Assembly: GCA_020721045.1 (NCBI GenBank)
Contig: DYNN01000001.1
Coordinates: forward strand, 1 to 64,000
DNA from: Thiomargarita sp.
GTDB lineage: Bacteria > Pseudomonadota > Gammaproteobacteria > Beggiatoales > Beggiatoaceae
DNA length: 64,000 nt
Reading direction: 5' to 3'
This document shows, piece after piece, positions 21,029 through 30,978 of this stretch. Every line of letters starts with the position of its first letter. The stretch's first letter is position 1. The translations under genes were made by a program, and so were the position numbers. A model generated the notes under the pieces. It was not told the origin of the DNA and did no database searches. It was given only the letters and a program-made list of their open reading frames with translations.

Positions 21029-21889
21029 ATGCTTATTCAACGATTAACAGTCATTGGGGTTGGTTTAATTGGTGGTTCACTCGCGCGCGCTTTGAAACAA
21101 GCCAATCAATGTGCCGAAATTGTCGGATGCGGGCGTAATGTAGAAAATTTAGAACAAGCGGTTGAATTAAAAGTAATTGATCGTTATGAAACCAATCTGG
21201 CAATCGCTGTACAAGGCGCTGATGTAGTAGTGATAGCCGTACCTTTGGGTACAATTGCTAAAACATTCAGTGTGATACAACCTGTTTTGCAACCACAAGC
21301 TATTGTTACAGATGTGGGTAGTGCTAAAGCTTGTGTTGTGGCTGATGCACGTCAATATTTGGGCGATCACCTATCCCATTTTGTGCCCGGACATCCAATT
21401 GCCGGCTCAGAAAAAACCGGTGTCATTGCTTCCAAAGTGGATTTATTTGTCAAGCGTCGCGTGATTTTAACCCCTTTGGCTGAAACTAATCAAAATGCTT
21501 ATGCCACCATATGTAAAATGTGGCAAGCAACCGGTGCTGAAGTGGTTGAAATGGCGATTGCGCATCATGATAAAGTTTTAGCTGCCACCAGCCATTTGCC
21601 ACATTTGTTAGCCTATAGTTTGGTGGATACATTGGCTCAAATGGAAACTAAATCAGAAGTTTTTCGCTTTGCTGCGGGTGGTTTTCGTGATTTCACTCGC
21701 ATTGCCGCCAGCGATCCACAAATGTGGCATGACATCTGTTTGGCTAATAAAGACGCGCTTTTAGAAGTATTACAATTATTTAATCAAGATTTACAACAAC
21801 TGACTCAAGCGATTGCTGAAAATGACAGCCCCATGGTCATGGATATGTTTAAACGGGCAAAAGCGGCACGTGATAAATTTGTTGGCTAA
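21029..21889 (+). CDS. tyrA: prephenate dehydrogenase TyrA
   Basis: TyrA oxidatively decarboxylates prephenate to 4-hydroxyphenylpyruvate for tyrosine synthesis. The 286-residue protein starts with the NAD(P)-binding GVGLIGGSLARAL. It contains TDVGSAK, PGHPIAGSEKTGV (prephenate-binding His) and a helical dimerisation domain with ATSHLPHLLAYSL. It is monofunctional, with neither a chorismate mutase domain nor an ACT domain. Confidence 0.93.
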   Translation: MLIQRLTVIGVGLIGGSLARALKQANQCAEIVGCGRNVENLEQAVELKVIDRYETNLAIAVQGADVVVIAVPLGTIAKTFSVIQPVLQPQAIVTDVGSAKACVVADARQYLGDHLSHFVPGHPIAGSEKTGVIASKVDLFVKRRVILTPLAETNQNAYATICKMWQATGAEVVEMAIAHHDKVLAATSHLPHLLAYSLVDTLAQMETKSEVFRFAAGGFRDFTRIAASDPQMWHDICLANKDALLEVLQLFNQDLQQLTQAIAENDSPMVMDMFKRAKAARDKFVG

Positions 21890-21922
21890 CACGATAACTC
21901 CTACATACAGGCACTTTTCACT

Positions 21923-22204
21923 ATGAATGATCCGATTAAAAACGTAGAAACTTGGATACGTGGTTTCTTTATCTTGGTATTTATTGTTTTCATTTCACTA
22001 TTATTATATAGCCCACTAAAATTAGTTTTATTAGCAGCAATTACGATTCAATTCGGTTTTGTCTTATTTAGCGGACAATTAAACGAACAATTGTTAAATA
22101 TTACGCGATTTGTCTGTGATTATCTGTATCAAGTGATGTTATACATTACTTTTAATACAGAAGATAAACCATTCCCATTCAATAAGTTACCACCGAAATC
22201 ATGA
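21923..22204 (+). CDS. small DUF4389 membrane protein
   Basis: This 93-residue protein has two hydrophobic segments (about residues 12-32 and 33-52), preceded by a short polar N-terminus and followed by FNTEDKPFPF. This matches the DUF4389 family, whose function is unknown. It ends 4 bases before the ATG of dnaE, so it is probably co-transcribed with it. Confidence 0.7.
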   Translation: MNDPIKNVETWIRGFFILVFIVFISLLLYSPLKLVLLAAITIQFGFVLFSGQLNEQLLNITRFVCDYLYQVMLYITFNTEDKPFPFNKLPPKS

Positions 22205-22208
22205 TCGC

Positions 22209-25200
22209 ATGATTTCACGTTTCGTTCACCTTAATTGTCATACAGAATACTCATTAATTGATGGCATTATTCGTATTAAGCCGTTAATTAAAGCGGTGCG
22301 TGATGCCGGAATGCCGGCTTGTGCGATAACTGACAATTTTAATCTCTTTGGCTTGGTTAAATTCTACCGTGCAGCTCAGACGGCTGGCATCAAGCCGATT
22401 GTAGGCGTTGATTTACGGTTGGAATCGCGCAAAGATGAATTGCCAGCGCGTTTAACTTTATTTTGTCAAAATGCTATAGGTTACCGACACTTAACACAAT
22501 TAGTGTCACGTTGTTATTTAGAAGGGCAAAAACAAGGCGTGCCCTTTCTACAAAAATCATGGCTAAAAGGACAGACTGAAGGATTAATTGCCTTATCTGG
22601 CGGGCTTGAAGGCGATATTGGACAAGCTTTATTAATGGGACGTTCCACGATTGCACAAACCCGATTAACTGAATGGCAAGAACTATTTCCGCAACGTTTT
22701 TATTTAGAATTACAACGTGTTGGTCGTCCACAAGAAGAAACTTATATTCAAGCGGCGGTTGAATTGGCTCTGGAAACACAAACCCCCGTTGTTGCAACGA
22801 ACGGCGTGTGTTTTTTGCAACCAGAAGATTTTGATGCACATGAAATCAGAGTTTGCATTAATCAAAGTTATACCCTCAACGATCAACGTCGCCCGCGAAT
22901 TTACACGCCTCAACAATATTTGCGGTCGCCGGCTGAAATGGCAGAATTATTTTCTGATATTCCAGAAGCCTTAGAAAATACTTGGTGTATCGCGCAACGT
23001 TGTACACTGGAATTATCGTTAGGCAAAAATTATTTACCTGAATTTCCAGTGCCTATAGGTAAAACCACAGAAGAGTATTTTGATGAACAAGCGCACTTAG
23101 GTTTAGAACAGCGTTTGCTTAAACAATTTGATGCTGAAATCTTAGCGCAAGAACGTATTCCGTACGATGAGCGGTTGCAATTTGAATTAAACGTGATTCG
23201 ACAAATGGGATTCCCTGGCTATTTTTTAATTGTGGCGGATTTCATTCAATGGGCAAAAGATAATAATATTCCTGTTGGACCTGGACGGGGTTCTGGTGCT
23301 GGTTCATTGGTCGCTTATGCTTTAGGAATCACAGATTTAGACCCTTTACGTTATGAATTATTGTTTGAACGTTTTTTAAATCCTGAACGGGTTTCTATGC
23401 CGGATTTTGACATTGATTTTTGTATGGAAGGACGTGACGAGGTTATCAAATACGTAGCGCAACGTTATGGCAAAGAACGAGTTTCTCAAATTATTACTTA
23501 CGGTACTATGGCAGCCAAAGCAGTAGTGCGTGATGTTGGGCGCGTATTGGGTTATCCCTATGGATTCGTAGCCCAATTGAGCAAACTGGTACCACAGGAA
23601 ATCGGCATTACGTTAGAAAAAGCCTTGCAATCTGATGAAACGTTACGCAGCCGTTATCAGCAAGAACAAGATGTACGCACATTATTGGATATGGCGCAAA
23701 AATTAGAAGGTATTACCCGTAATGTAGGCACACATGCGGGTGGCGTGGTGATTTCTCCTTCTCAACTCACTGATTTTTCACCTTTATATTGGGATGCAAA
23801 TCCTGAAAGTAATGCGGTCACTCAATTTGATAAGGGAGATATTGAATCCGTTGGTTTGGTCAAATTTGATTTTTTAGGTTTGCGTACGTTGACTATTATC
23901 AAATGGGCATTGGAAAATATCACGCAATTTGAAGAGCAACCGCCTGATATGTTAGCGATTCCGTTAGATGATAACGAAACTTTTGATTTGTTTAGAAGTG
24001 GCAATACGACTGCAGTTTTTCAATTGGAATCGTCAGGGATTAAAAAGCTAGTCAAGCGATTACGTCCCGATTGTTTTGAAGATATTATCGCATTAGTCGC
24101 CTTGTATCGTCCGGGACCTTTGCAATCGGGCATGGTCGATGATTTTATCGCACGTAAACACGGTGAGGCGAAAATTGAATATCCGCATCCTGATTTAGCA
24201 CCCATTTTAAAACCCACTTATGGCGTTATTCTGTATCAAGAGCAAGTGATGCAAATTGCTCGAGTTTTAGCCGGTTATACTTTAGGCGAAGCTGATTTAT
24301 TAAGGCGTGCCATGGGTAAAAAGAATGCAGTTGAAATGGCTAAACAACGTTCAACCTTTGTCGATGGTGCAACTCAACGAAAAGTACCCGCTGAAAAAGC
24401 AGAAACTATTTTTGATTTAATGGAAAAATTTGCCGGTTATGGTTTTAATAAATCACATTCTGCTGCTTATGCCTTGATTTCTTATCAAACGGCTTGGCTT
24501 AAAGCCCATAAACCCGCTGCATTCATGGCAGCCGTGTTATCAGCGGATATGGATAATACTGATAAAGTTGTGAGCTTGATTGAAGAATGTCGTCAAATGA
24601 AATTGCAAGTGTTGTTGCCTCATGTAAATACTTGTTATTATAAATTTACTGTGGCAGATCAAGAAGCAATTTATTATGGTTTAGGGGCTTTAAAAGGCGT
24701 AGGTGATGCGGCTCTGGGTAATATTCTCGAAGAACGTCAGCAACACGGTGAATTTAAAGATTTATTTGATTTTTGTCGACGGATTAATTTACGCCGCGCC
24801 AATCGACGTGTGCTAGAAACTTTAATAAAATCAGGTTCTTTAGATGGATTAGGCGAACCGAGTCAACCAAATAATCGAGCAATTTTATTAGCATCGTTAG
24901 ATAAAGCAATTAAATCAGCTGAACAACAAGTCAATGCCCTTGCAGTTGGACAAAATGATATCTTTGGTGCGGCTTTTGGTTATGCGCAAGTAGCGGAAAA
25001 AGAAGAACCTTCACTTTTTATTTTAGCGGCAGAATGGACTAGAGAAGAACGATTGACACATGAAAAAGACAGTTTGGGTTTATATTTAAGTGGACATCCT
25101 ATTGAACAATATGCTTCTGAATTAAAAAGCTTAATCACAGCACGCTTGGTTGAACTCAAAAGTGCTGAGCGTGCCCGTATTGCCGGCTTGGTTTCACAAG

Positions 25201-25673
25201 TACGCATCGTTAACAGTAAGCGCGGTAAAATGGCGGCGGTTACTTTAGATGATGGTACTGCACGCTTGGAAGTGATGGTTTATTCTGAACTTTATCAAAA
25301 TAAACATGAATTATTGGAAAAAGATCAAATCTTAATCATTGACGGCGAAATTAAAGAAGATGAATATACGGGCGGTTATTCGGCGGTGGCTGCAGAAATT
25401 GTTACAATTGAACAAGCACGTACTGCTTATGCAAAACGTTTGGATATTATTGTTTCTAAACTACAAGCAGACAATCAAGAAATTCGCCAATCATTATTGG
25501 CAACTTTGCAATCTCATCAGCAAGGGCGTTGTCAAGTTCGTATTTGTTATCAACATCCTAATGCAAATGTCGAATTATTTTTAGGTGCAAATTGGCAAGT
25601 TAAACTCAGTCCAACACTCCTAACCCAACTACAATACTTGCTTGGAGAAGAAAAAATTCGTCTTGTTTACTAA
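22209..25673 (+). CDS. dnaE: DNA polymerase III subunit alpha DnaE
   Basis: DnaE is the replicative polymerase catalytic subunit. The 1154-residue protein has the N-terminal PHP domain (RFVHLNCHTEYSLIDG), the polymerase palm with catalytic acidic triad motif PDFDIDFCMEGR (about residues 397-408) and GPGRGSGAGSLVAYALGI. The finger domain, an HhH region (GVGDAALGNILEERQ) and an OB-fold (about 985-1075) follow. Length is close to the E. coli enzyme (1160). It is intact. Confidence 0.97.
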   Translation: MISRFVHLNCHTEYSLIDGIIRIKPLIKAVRDAGMPACAITDNFNLFGLVKFYRAAQTAGIKPIVGVDLRLESRKDELPARLTLFCQNAIGYRHLTQLVSRCYLEGQKQGVPFLQKSWLKGQTEGLIALSGGLEGDIGQALLMGRSTIAQTRLTEWQELFPQRFYLELQRVGRPQEETYIQAAVELALETQTPVVATNGVCFLQPEDFDAHEIRVCINQSYTLNDQRRPRIYTPQQYLRSPAEMAELFSDIPEALENTWCIAQRCTLELSLGKNYLPEFPVPIGKTTEEYFDEQAHLGLEQRLLKQFDAEILAQERIPYDERLQFELNVIRQMGFPGYFLIVADFIQWAKDNNIPVGPGRGSGAGSLVAYALGITDLDPLRYELLFERFLNPERVSMPDFDIDFCMEGRDEVIKYVAQRYGKERVSQIITYGTMAAKAVVRDVGRVLGYPYGFVAQLSKLVPQEIGITLEKALQSDETLRSRYQQEQDVRTLLDMAQKLEGITRNVGTHAGGVVISPSQLTDFSPLYWDANPESNAVTQFDKGDIESVGLVKFDFLGLRTLTIIKWALENITQFEEQPPDMLAIPLDDNETFDLFRSGNTTAVFQLESSGIKKLVKRLRPDCFEDIIALVALYRPGPLQSGMVDDFIARKHGEAKIEYPHPDLAPILKPTYGVILYQEQVMQIARVLAGYTLGEADLLRRAMGKKNAVEMAKQRSTFVDGATQRKVPAEKAETIFDLMEKFAGYGFNKSHSAAYALISYQTAWLKAHKPAAFMAAVLSADMDNTDKVVSLIEECRQMKLQVLLPHVNTCYYKFTVADQEAIYYGLGALKGVGDAALGNILEERQQHGEFKDLFDFCRRINLRRANRRVLETLIKSGSLDGLGEPSQPNNRAILLASLDKAIKSAEQQVNALAVGQNDIFGAAFGYAQVAEKEEPSLFILAAEWTREERLTHEKDSLGLYLSGHPIEQYASELKSLITARLVELKSAERARIAGLVSQVRIVNSKRGKMAAVTLDDGTARLEVMVYSELYQNKHELLEKDQILIIDGEIKEDEYTGGYSAVAAEIVTIEQARTAYAKRLDIIVSKLQADNQEIRQSLLATLQSHQQGRCQVRICYQHPNANVELFLGANWQVKLSPTLLTQLQYLLGEEKIRLVY

Positions 25674-25757
25674 TTATGCTTATAAAAACTTTATTAATCA
25701 AAACTATTGATGCTAAAATATTAATCTTTAATAAAAAATAAGTGTTGATAATCACTC

Positions 25758-26057
25758 ATGACACATCGTCTCGTTGAAACCTGTGTTAAATATCAAGTCT
25801 ATGAATTTGATTTACCTAGGCAATTAGAAAGTTCTACTTATAAACAATTGCGAGATTTTGTGATTACTTATGGAGAAAATACCAACCCAGACACAATTAA
25901 TGTATTACATATCAGAAATCCATTGTTTTTCATTGATTTTCCAAGTTATGGATTTCCAATTTTCAAAATCAGTTTTTTTAAACAAACCGCACCAGAACAA
26001 ATTGAATATTATTTACAACAAATAGATGGCTATTTAGATAAATTATTACAAACGTAA
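25758..26057 (+). CDS. hypothetical protein, 99 aa
   Basis: This small soluble protein has mixed alpha/beta character: an aromatic-rich central part (NPLFFIDFPSYGFPIFKISFFK) and a C-terminal amphipathic helix (APEQIEYYLQQIDGYLDKLL). I do not recognise it. It lies 84 bases after dnaE and its stop is 30 bases before the next small gene's start, so it heads a possible three-gene group with that gene and the tandem V4R-like protein. Confidence 0.45.
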   Translation: MTHRLVETCVKYQVYEFDLPRQLESSTYKQLRDFVITYGENTNPDTINVLHIRNPLFFIDFPSYGFPIFKISFFKQTAPEQIEYYLQQIDGYLDKLLQT

Positions 26058-26086
26058 TGCCACTCATGGTTGGAGGAGATAGGTGT

Positions 26087-26476
26087 ATGAGTACTAATAA
26101 CTTAAATGTGATTAACGCAAATCATTTTTTTGATTCGCTGAATAAAAAGCGTAAACTGGGTCAGCAAGAAGAAATTGAAAATAGCCTGTTGGCTCGGAAG
26201 CTAGGGATTTTATTTGCAATTAAGACGGATAATTATGTCAATTTCAAAGGAGATTTTATTGAATTGACCGATTATCAACTAGATGCACTCCACGATATTT
26301 TGGACGAATATTTCAACGTTGAATTGCGTGAAGAGGTACATAAACTCGTCATGTCTAATGAAGAACTACAGAAGAAGATTGAAAAAGAAGAAGTTTTTCT
26401 CACTTCACACCCGCAAAGCACTGGTAAAGTGAAGTTAGTAAGTAAAATTAAAGGTTTTTTTGGCATGAGAGCTTAA
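26087..26476 (+). CDS. hypothetical protein with C-terminal coiled coil, 129 aa
   Basis: The start at 26087 (MSTNNLNV) is chosen because a strong GGAGGAG lies just upstream, about 9 bases from the ATG; an in-frame ATG at 26057 lacks this. The product is soluble and acidic in the middle (a DYQLDALHDILDEYF helix), with a charged coiled-coil segment (SNEELQKKIEKEE) and a basic C-terminus. Function is unknown. It sits 25 bases before the V4R-like gene, suggesting a shared transcript. Confidence 0.5.
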   Translation: MSTNNLNVINANHFFDSLNKKRKLGQQEEIENSLLARKLGILFAIKTDNYVNFKGDFIELTDYQLDALHDILDEYFNVELREEVHKLVMSNEELQKKIEKEEVFLTSHPQSTGKVKLVSKIKGFFGMRA

Positions 26477-26501
26477 GCACTACTTTAGGAGAATTCAAGC
26501 G

Positions 26502-27719
26502 ATGAACACAACGACCGCCCCAGCCGCACTTATCAGTGAGGGAGGACAAACATTACTTGGCGGCTTAAACCGCGTATTCCATTGTAATCACTACAATGCG
26601 CATTTGCAAATGACGGTTTTATTGACCAAGGGATTGACCAAGGGTTTGTCTACTTTGAATCCGGAAAAATTACTGATCGATGCAGCCACTCCACTAATCG
26701 ATATTCTTAAAAATCAAGGCTATACAACAGAGCAACTCATTGATGAATTTTCATTGTGTGGTTTTGGCATTTTACAACAATCTGGTGAAAAAATCTGGGA
26801 AACGCCAAGCTCTCATTATGGAGAATCGATTTATTCGCATGGTAAAGGACACAAGAGTTGCTATTTTAACAGTGGTTATATTCAAGGAATTGTTAATCAC
26901 AAAGTGACTGAAACGGAATGTCAAGTAACGGGTGCGCATGCAGATAAATATGAAGTGGCAGACGAATCAATCAGTTTAGCCAATTATCTAACCAAAGAAT
27001 TTGCTTTAACCACCGATATCCCTGCACGTTTTGATTTTCCCGAATGTCAAACATTCCAAACCCAAGTGGATGAAGATAAAATTTTATCCGTGGTCAAAAC
27101 ACTACCCTTGTGTGGAAAAAAAACTGAAGGCGCAACCGGCTTAATTGATGCTTTTGGGGTTGTTCTAACCAATCATTTTGCTGACTACTACAACTACATT
27201 TCTTATGAAACTTACAATTCTTTATGCAAAGTTGGTATTCCAGAAGAAGACAATAAAGAAATGTTTATCCAATCGGGTCATGTTTGCGCGTTTAATACCT
27301 TTGGTGGCATTATGAGCAGCCCAGAATGGTATGATTTGATAGAGCCCACATGCAAAACTAGAGAAGACTGGTTTCACGGTATGGTTGCAGTGATTAATGC
27401 CTTGGGATGGGGTGTTTATCGGATTGAAAAAATTGTTCCGGAGAAAGAATTTATTGTTAGAGTTTATAATTCCTATGAAGGCGTTGGTTATCGTCGAATG
27501 TATCCACCTGCCAAAGATAAAAATTTATCGTTCTTGGCAATGGGTGCAGCATTGGGATTGGTCCATCTATTGTGGAAAGTCGATATTCGTACCCGTCCAA
27601 CGTTGACGCAAAAATTCTTTGTTGAGCAATTCAATAATTCGAATAATAGTTATAGCGCAGAACAAACCCATGCGATTGCAACAGGTGATGCCTATGACCG
27701 ATTTATCATTTACAAGTAA
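26502..27719 (+). CDS. tandem V4R-like (4-vinyl reductase-type) domain protein
   Basis: This 405-residue soluble protein is preceded by AGGAG. It appears to be an internal duplication. The first half (about 22-165) runs from NRVFHCNHYNAHLQ to NSGYIQGIVNHKVTETECQVTGAHADKYEV. The second (about 210-405) runs from GVVLTNHFADYYNY to LVHLLWKV, ending in a Gly-Asp-Ala-Tyr-Asp-Arg-Phe-Ile motif. The GYxxG...E..C...G...F ending is what I associate with V4R domains, which bind small molecules or haem-like ligands in sensors and in BchJ. The Cys is kept in the first copy and lost in the second. Function is unknown; a ligand-binding role is inference. Confidence 0.45.
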   Translation: MNTTTAPAALISEGGQTLLGGLNRVFHCNHYNAHLQMTVLLTKGLTKGLSTLNPEKLLIDAATPLIDILKNQGYTTEQLIDEFSLCGFGILQQSGEKIWETPSSHYGESIYSHGKGHKSCYFNSGYIQGIVNHKVTETECQVTGAHADKYEVADESISLANYLTKEFALTTDIPARFDFPECQTFQTQVDEDKILSVVKTLPLCGKKTEGATGLIDAFGVVLTNHFADYYNYISYETYNSLCKVGIPEEDNKEMFIQSGHVCAFNTFGGIMSSPEWYDLIEPTCKTREDWFHGMVAVINALGWGVYRIEKIVPEKEFIVRVYNSYEGVGYRRMYPPAKDKNLSFLAMGAALGLVHLLWKVDIRTRPTLTQKFFVEQFNNSNNSYSAEQTHAIATGDAYDRFIIYK

Positions 27720-27808
27720 GCAATAGTGGAAAATTGTAATTCATTATTACCTATAGAATTAAATTCTTACCTAATTTTAAACTGAAATTTGCAGGAGTAA
27801 AAATAACT

Positions 27809-28423
27809 ATGGAATTGGTAGCGAATACATTAACAGAAAACGACGCGGTGGCTAACCCATTTCAACAATTTGCGATTTGGTTTGAACAAGCAGAACAAGC
27901 GGGATTGATCGATCATACCGCTATGCATGTGGCTACAGTAACCGCTGATGGCAAACCTGATGTACGTGTACTATTATTGAAAGATTTTGATGAACAAGGA
28001 TTTGTTTTTTTTACTAATTATCAAAGTCGCAAAGGATTAGAATTAGAAACAACGCCGCAGGTCTGTTTAAATTTTTGGTGGGATAAATTAGCTCGACAAA
28101 TACGTATTCATGGACAAGTAGAAAGAGTAACCTCTCAAGAGTCTGACGAATATTTTGCCACCCGTCTACGAGGCAGTCAAGTGGGTGCTTGGGCATCGCA
28201 ACAAAGTCAGAAGCTTTCCAATCGTGCCATTTTAGAACAACGTGTTGCTGAAATTGAACAACAATATCAAGGACAAACAATCCCACGTCCACCTCATTGG
28301 GGCGGATATCGCGTGAGACCGCATGAAATAGAATTTTGGCAAGGACGTGAAAGCCGTTTGCATGACAGATTACGTTACCAACTTATTGATAATAAATGGC
28401 AATTATCACGTCTCTTTCCTTAA
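27809..28423 (+). CDS. pdxH: pyridoxamine 5'-phosphate oxidase PdxH
   Basis: PdxH is an FMN enzyme that oxidises pyridoxine/pyridoxamine 5'-phosphate to pyridoxal 5'-phosphate. The 204-residue protein shows PDVRVLLLKDFDEQGFVFFTNYQSRKG (FMN-binding), RGSQVGAWASQQS, and the C-terminal RPPHWGGYRVRP and GRESRLHDRLRY signatures. Length is typical. A CAGGAG Shine-Dalgarno precedes the start. Confidence 0.95.
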   Translation: MELVANTLTENDAVANPFQQFAIWFEQAEQAGLIDHTAMHVATVTADGKPDVRVLLLKDFDEQGFVFFTNYQSRKGLELETTPQVCLNFWWDKLARQIRIHGQVERVTSQESDEYFATRLRGSQVGAWASQQSQKLSNRAILEQRVAEIEQQYQGQTIPRPPHWGGYRVRPHEIEFWQGRESRLHDRLRYQLIDNKWQLSRLFP

Positions 28424-28477
28424 AACTACCTTTATTTATGAGATGCTGTTAAAAATTAGAAAATGATATGTAGATCA

Positions 28478-28506
28478 GGTGCATAAGGCGTAAGCCATCA
28501 TGCACC
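28478..28506. repeat. REP-like hairpin, GGTGCAT family
   Basis: An inverted repeat with GGTGCAT / ATGCACC arms lies in the gap between the convergent pdxH and the SLC13-type permease. A related copy occurs at 52658-52684, sharing GGTGCATAAG and CATCATGCACCATTT. It may act as a bidirectional terminator or be a non-coding mobile repeat. Confidence 0.55.
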
Positions 28507-28519
28507 ATTTTCATGCAGC

Positions 28520-30358
28520 TTAAAAAATAGCACGTGTCATCACAATTAAAATTAATAAGAATAATACCGTCAACAAACTTCCCGCGCGCATATAATCTTT
28601 GACATGATAACCACCTGGTCCCATAATCAACGCATTAACTTGGTGTGTTGGTAAAAAGAAAGAATTTGAAGTTGCCAAAGCCACGGTTAAAGCAAAAATC
28701 GCTGGATCAGCATTAATTTCAACCGCAATATTCACCGCAAGCGGCACAAGTAACACTGTTGCGCCGACATTTGACATCATTTGTGTAAATAAAGTCGCTA
28801 AAATTGCCAAAACAGTTTGTACCAACCAATCTGGCATATTTTCAATTAAAATCAATGTATTTTGTGCAATCCAAGTCGCCGTTCCTGTATGTTGCATAGC
28901 ACTACCCAAAGGAATGAGGCTGGCTAATAAAAAAACAGTTTGCCAACTGACGCGCTTATAACTTTCATCAATACTAATAATGCCAGTAATAATCATACCT
29001 AACGCACCGATTAACAAGGCAATTGACAAACGTAATTCAGCAAAAAGTACTAATCCTAACGCTAATCCTAAAAAAGCTAATGCAAGCCACGTTTTATATA
29101 TTTTTGGCTGTTCTTCACTACATTCTTGGGCAACCGTGACAAAATAACGATTATTGCGTAGTGCAGCTAAATCTTCCCAAGTACTATGCGCAATCAGTGT
29201 ATCTCCGCCTTCTAATACTAAATCACGTAAATTTTCCCGTATAATTTGATTATGACGTAATACTTCTAATACTGTGATTCCATAGGTTTTTCTCATACGC
29301 ACTTTTAATAAACTTTGCCCCACTAAAGGTGAACCCGGCGGCACAATAATTTCGGTGACACCTGATTTATTGGGTAATAACATTTCATTAAAAATTCCTA
29401 AATGCGGTCTTAATAATAAATCAAATCGTTTGGCAAATTCATGGATTTCAAGATTATTTCCCATAATAGCAAAACTATCTCCAATTTCTAATGTAACATC
29501 TTGTGCAGGAGACGTGCGTAAATTTTTACCTTTTAATAAAGCAACAATAGCAGCTTTATTATTTAATTGCTTTAAATAAGTAGTGATAGTTTCGCCTGCC
29601 AATACAGAGTTAGGTGTTACTAGTAATTCAAATACTTCGCCATTCACATCATAACGTCGTTGAAAATACGCAATGGGTGTAATCGTTTCAATCGCTTTAG
29701 TTTTAATATCTGGTAATAACCAACGTCCCAACAGTAAAAAATAACCAATGCCTGTCATTAAAAATACTAAACCAATAGTGGTTGTGGCAAATAAACCAAA
29801 TGGCACTATCTGTGGTACAGAATCCGGTAGATTGCTATTGATGGTATTTAATAGATCATTTAGTAAAATCAAAGAGCTACATCCAACCATTGTAATAGTT
29901 CCGCCTAAAATTGTACAATAACCCATAGGAATTAATAAACGAGATAATGAAATATGCGTTCTTTCAGCAATACGGGTAACGACGGGCAGAAATAAAGCAG
30001 CAGTACCAACATTTTGCATGAAACTCGACAGTAATCCTACAGTGGCTAAAATAATGGGTAAAATGCCATTTTCTGTTTTTCCACCGAGTTTTAACATAAA
30101 ATTGGCTAAACGCGTCATAACACCCGCTTTATCCAATCCGCCGCCGATAATCATAACTGCGATAATTGCTATTACAGCATTACTGCTAAAACCGTTAAAT
30201 AATTGATTAATAGGGATTAATTCTAATACACCAATACTGACCATGGCTAACATAGCGGCAACATCTATACGTACTAATTCTGTAATAAATAAAAAAATAG
30301 TTATTGCTAAAATCACTAAAATTAGCAACATATCTGTGGTAAAAATAATTGTTTCCAT
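28520..30358 (-). CDS. SLC13/DASS-family permease with two TrkA-C (RCK_C) domains
   Basis: This 612-residue transporter has two halves of membrane segments (about residues 1-205 and 415-612) separated by a cytoplasmic region holding two RCK_C/TrkA_C domains (about 225-300 and 315-400). Visible motifs are GGGLDKAGVM, MQNVGTAALFLP and MSNVGATVLLVPLA, typical re-entrant signatures of the divalent-anion symporter group. Family members move sulfate, dicarboxylates or other anions with sodium. Substrate cannot be assigned here. It is divergent from the cobalamin adenosyltransferase gene. Confidence 0.85.
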   Translation of the reverse strand: METIIFTTDMLLILVILAITIFLFITELVRIDVAAMLAMVSIGVLELIPINQLFNGFSSNAVIAIIAVMIIGGGLDKAGVMTRLANFMLKLGGKTENGILPIILATVGLLSSFMQNVGTAALFLPVVTRIAERTHISLSRLLIPMGYCTILGGTITMVGCSSLILLNDLLNTINSNLPDSVPQIVPFGLFATTTIGLVFLMTGIGYFLLLGRWLLPDIKTKAIETITPIAYFQRRYDVNGEVFELLVTPNSVLAGETITTYLKQLNNKAAIVALLKGKNLRTSPAQDVTLEIGDSFAIMGNNLEIHEFAKRFDLLLRPHLGIFNEMLLPNKSGVTEIIVPPGSPLVGQSLLKVRMRKTYGITVLEVLRHNQIIRENLRDLVLEGGDTLIAHSTWEDLAALRNNRYFVTVAQECSEEQPKIYKTWLALAFLGLALGLVLFAELRLSIALLIGALGMIITGIISIDESYKRVSWQTVFLLASLIPLGSAMQHTGTATWIAQNTLILIENMPDWLVQTVLAILATLFTQMMSNVGATVLLVPLAVNIAVEINADPAIFALTVALATSNSFFLPTHQVNALIMGPGGYHVKDYMRAGSLLTVLFLLILIVMTRAIF

Positions 30359-30408
30359 ATGATTAAAGTGCGATAAAATGTAAATTGAAACTACACGGTG
30401 AGATAATT

Positions 30409-30978
30409 ATGCAGCAGTGCAAAATTTATACAAAAACAGGCGATAATGGTCAGACAGGATTGAGTAATGGCAGTCGACTTGATAAAGATCATATCAGAAT
30501 CGAGGCTTATGGTACATTAGATGAACTGAATAGTTTGCTTGGTTTATTAAATACTTACCCTTTGCCTGATACCATTTCAGCAAATTTTGAAATAATTCAA
30601 CACCATTTATTTGAGTTAAGTAGTGAATTAGCATTATCAGCGCAATGTGTGATGCAAGAAGCGAAAATAACTTATTTAGAACAACAAATTGATCACTTAA
30701 GTTCCACTTTACCATCGCTGAAAAACTTTATTTTGCCCGGTGGTACACGTGAGGCAGCACTTTGTCATATGGCACGTGCAGTTTGCCGTCGTGCTGAACG
30801 TTGTGTAGTCAATTTACAGCATAATGAAACAGTTAATACTTTGAATTTAAAATATTTAAATCGGCTTTCTGATCTATTATTCGTTACAGCAAGATTTTTG
30901 GTTATTAACACGGGTAAATCAGAAGTTTTATGGCAAGTTGAGCTAAACGCAAATCATCAGTTAGTTGAAAATGACTAG
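30409..30978 (+). CDS. PduO-type cob(I)yrinic acid a,c-diamide / cob(I)alamin adenosyltransferase
   Basis: The enzyme adenosylates cob(I)alamin with ATP to make coenzyme B12. The chosen ATG at 30409 (MQQCKIYTKTGDNGQTGL) puts the ATP-binding TKTGDNGQT at the usual N-terminal position of a 189-residue protein. An upstream in-frame ATG would add eight residues. Family motifs RIEAYGTLDELNSLLG and the RAVCRRAER helix are present. A GGTGAG Shine-Dalgarno lies about 8 bases upstream. Confidence 0.9.
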   Translation: MQQCKIYTKTGDNGQTGLSNGSRLDKDHIRIEAYGTLDELNSLLGLLNTYPLPDTISANFEIIQHHLFELSSELALSAQCVMQEAKITYLEQQIDHLSSTLPSLKNFILPGGTREAALCHMARAVCRRAERCVVNLQHNETVNTLNLKYLNRLSDLLFVTARFLVINTGKSEVLWQVELNANHQLVEND

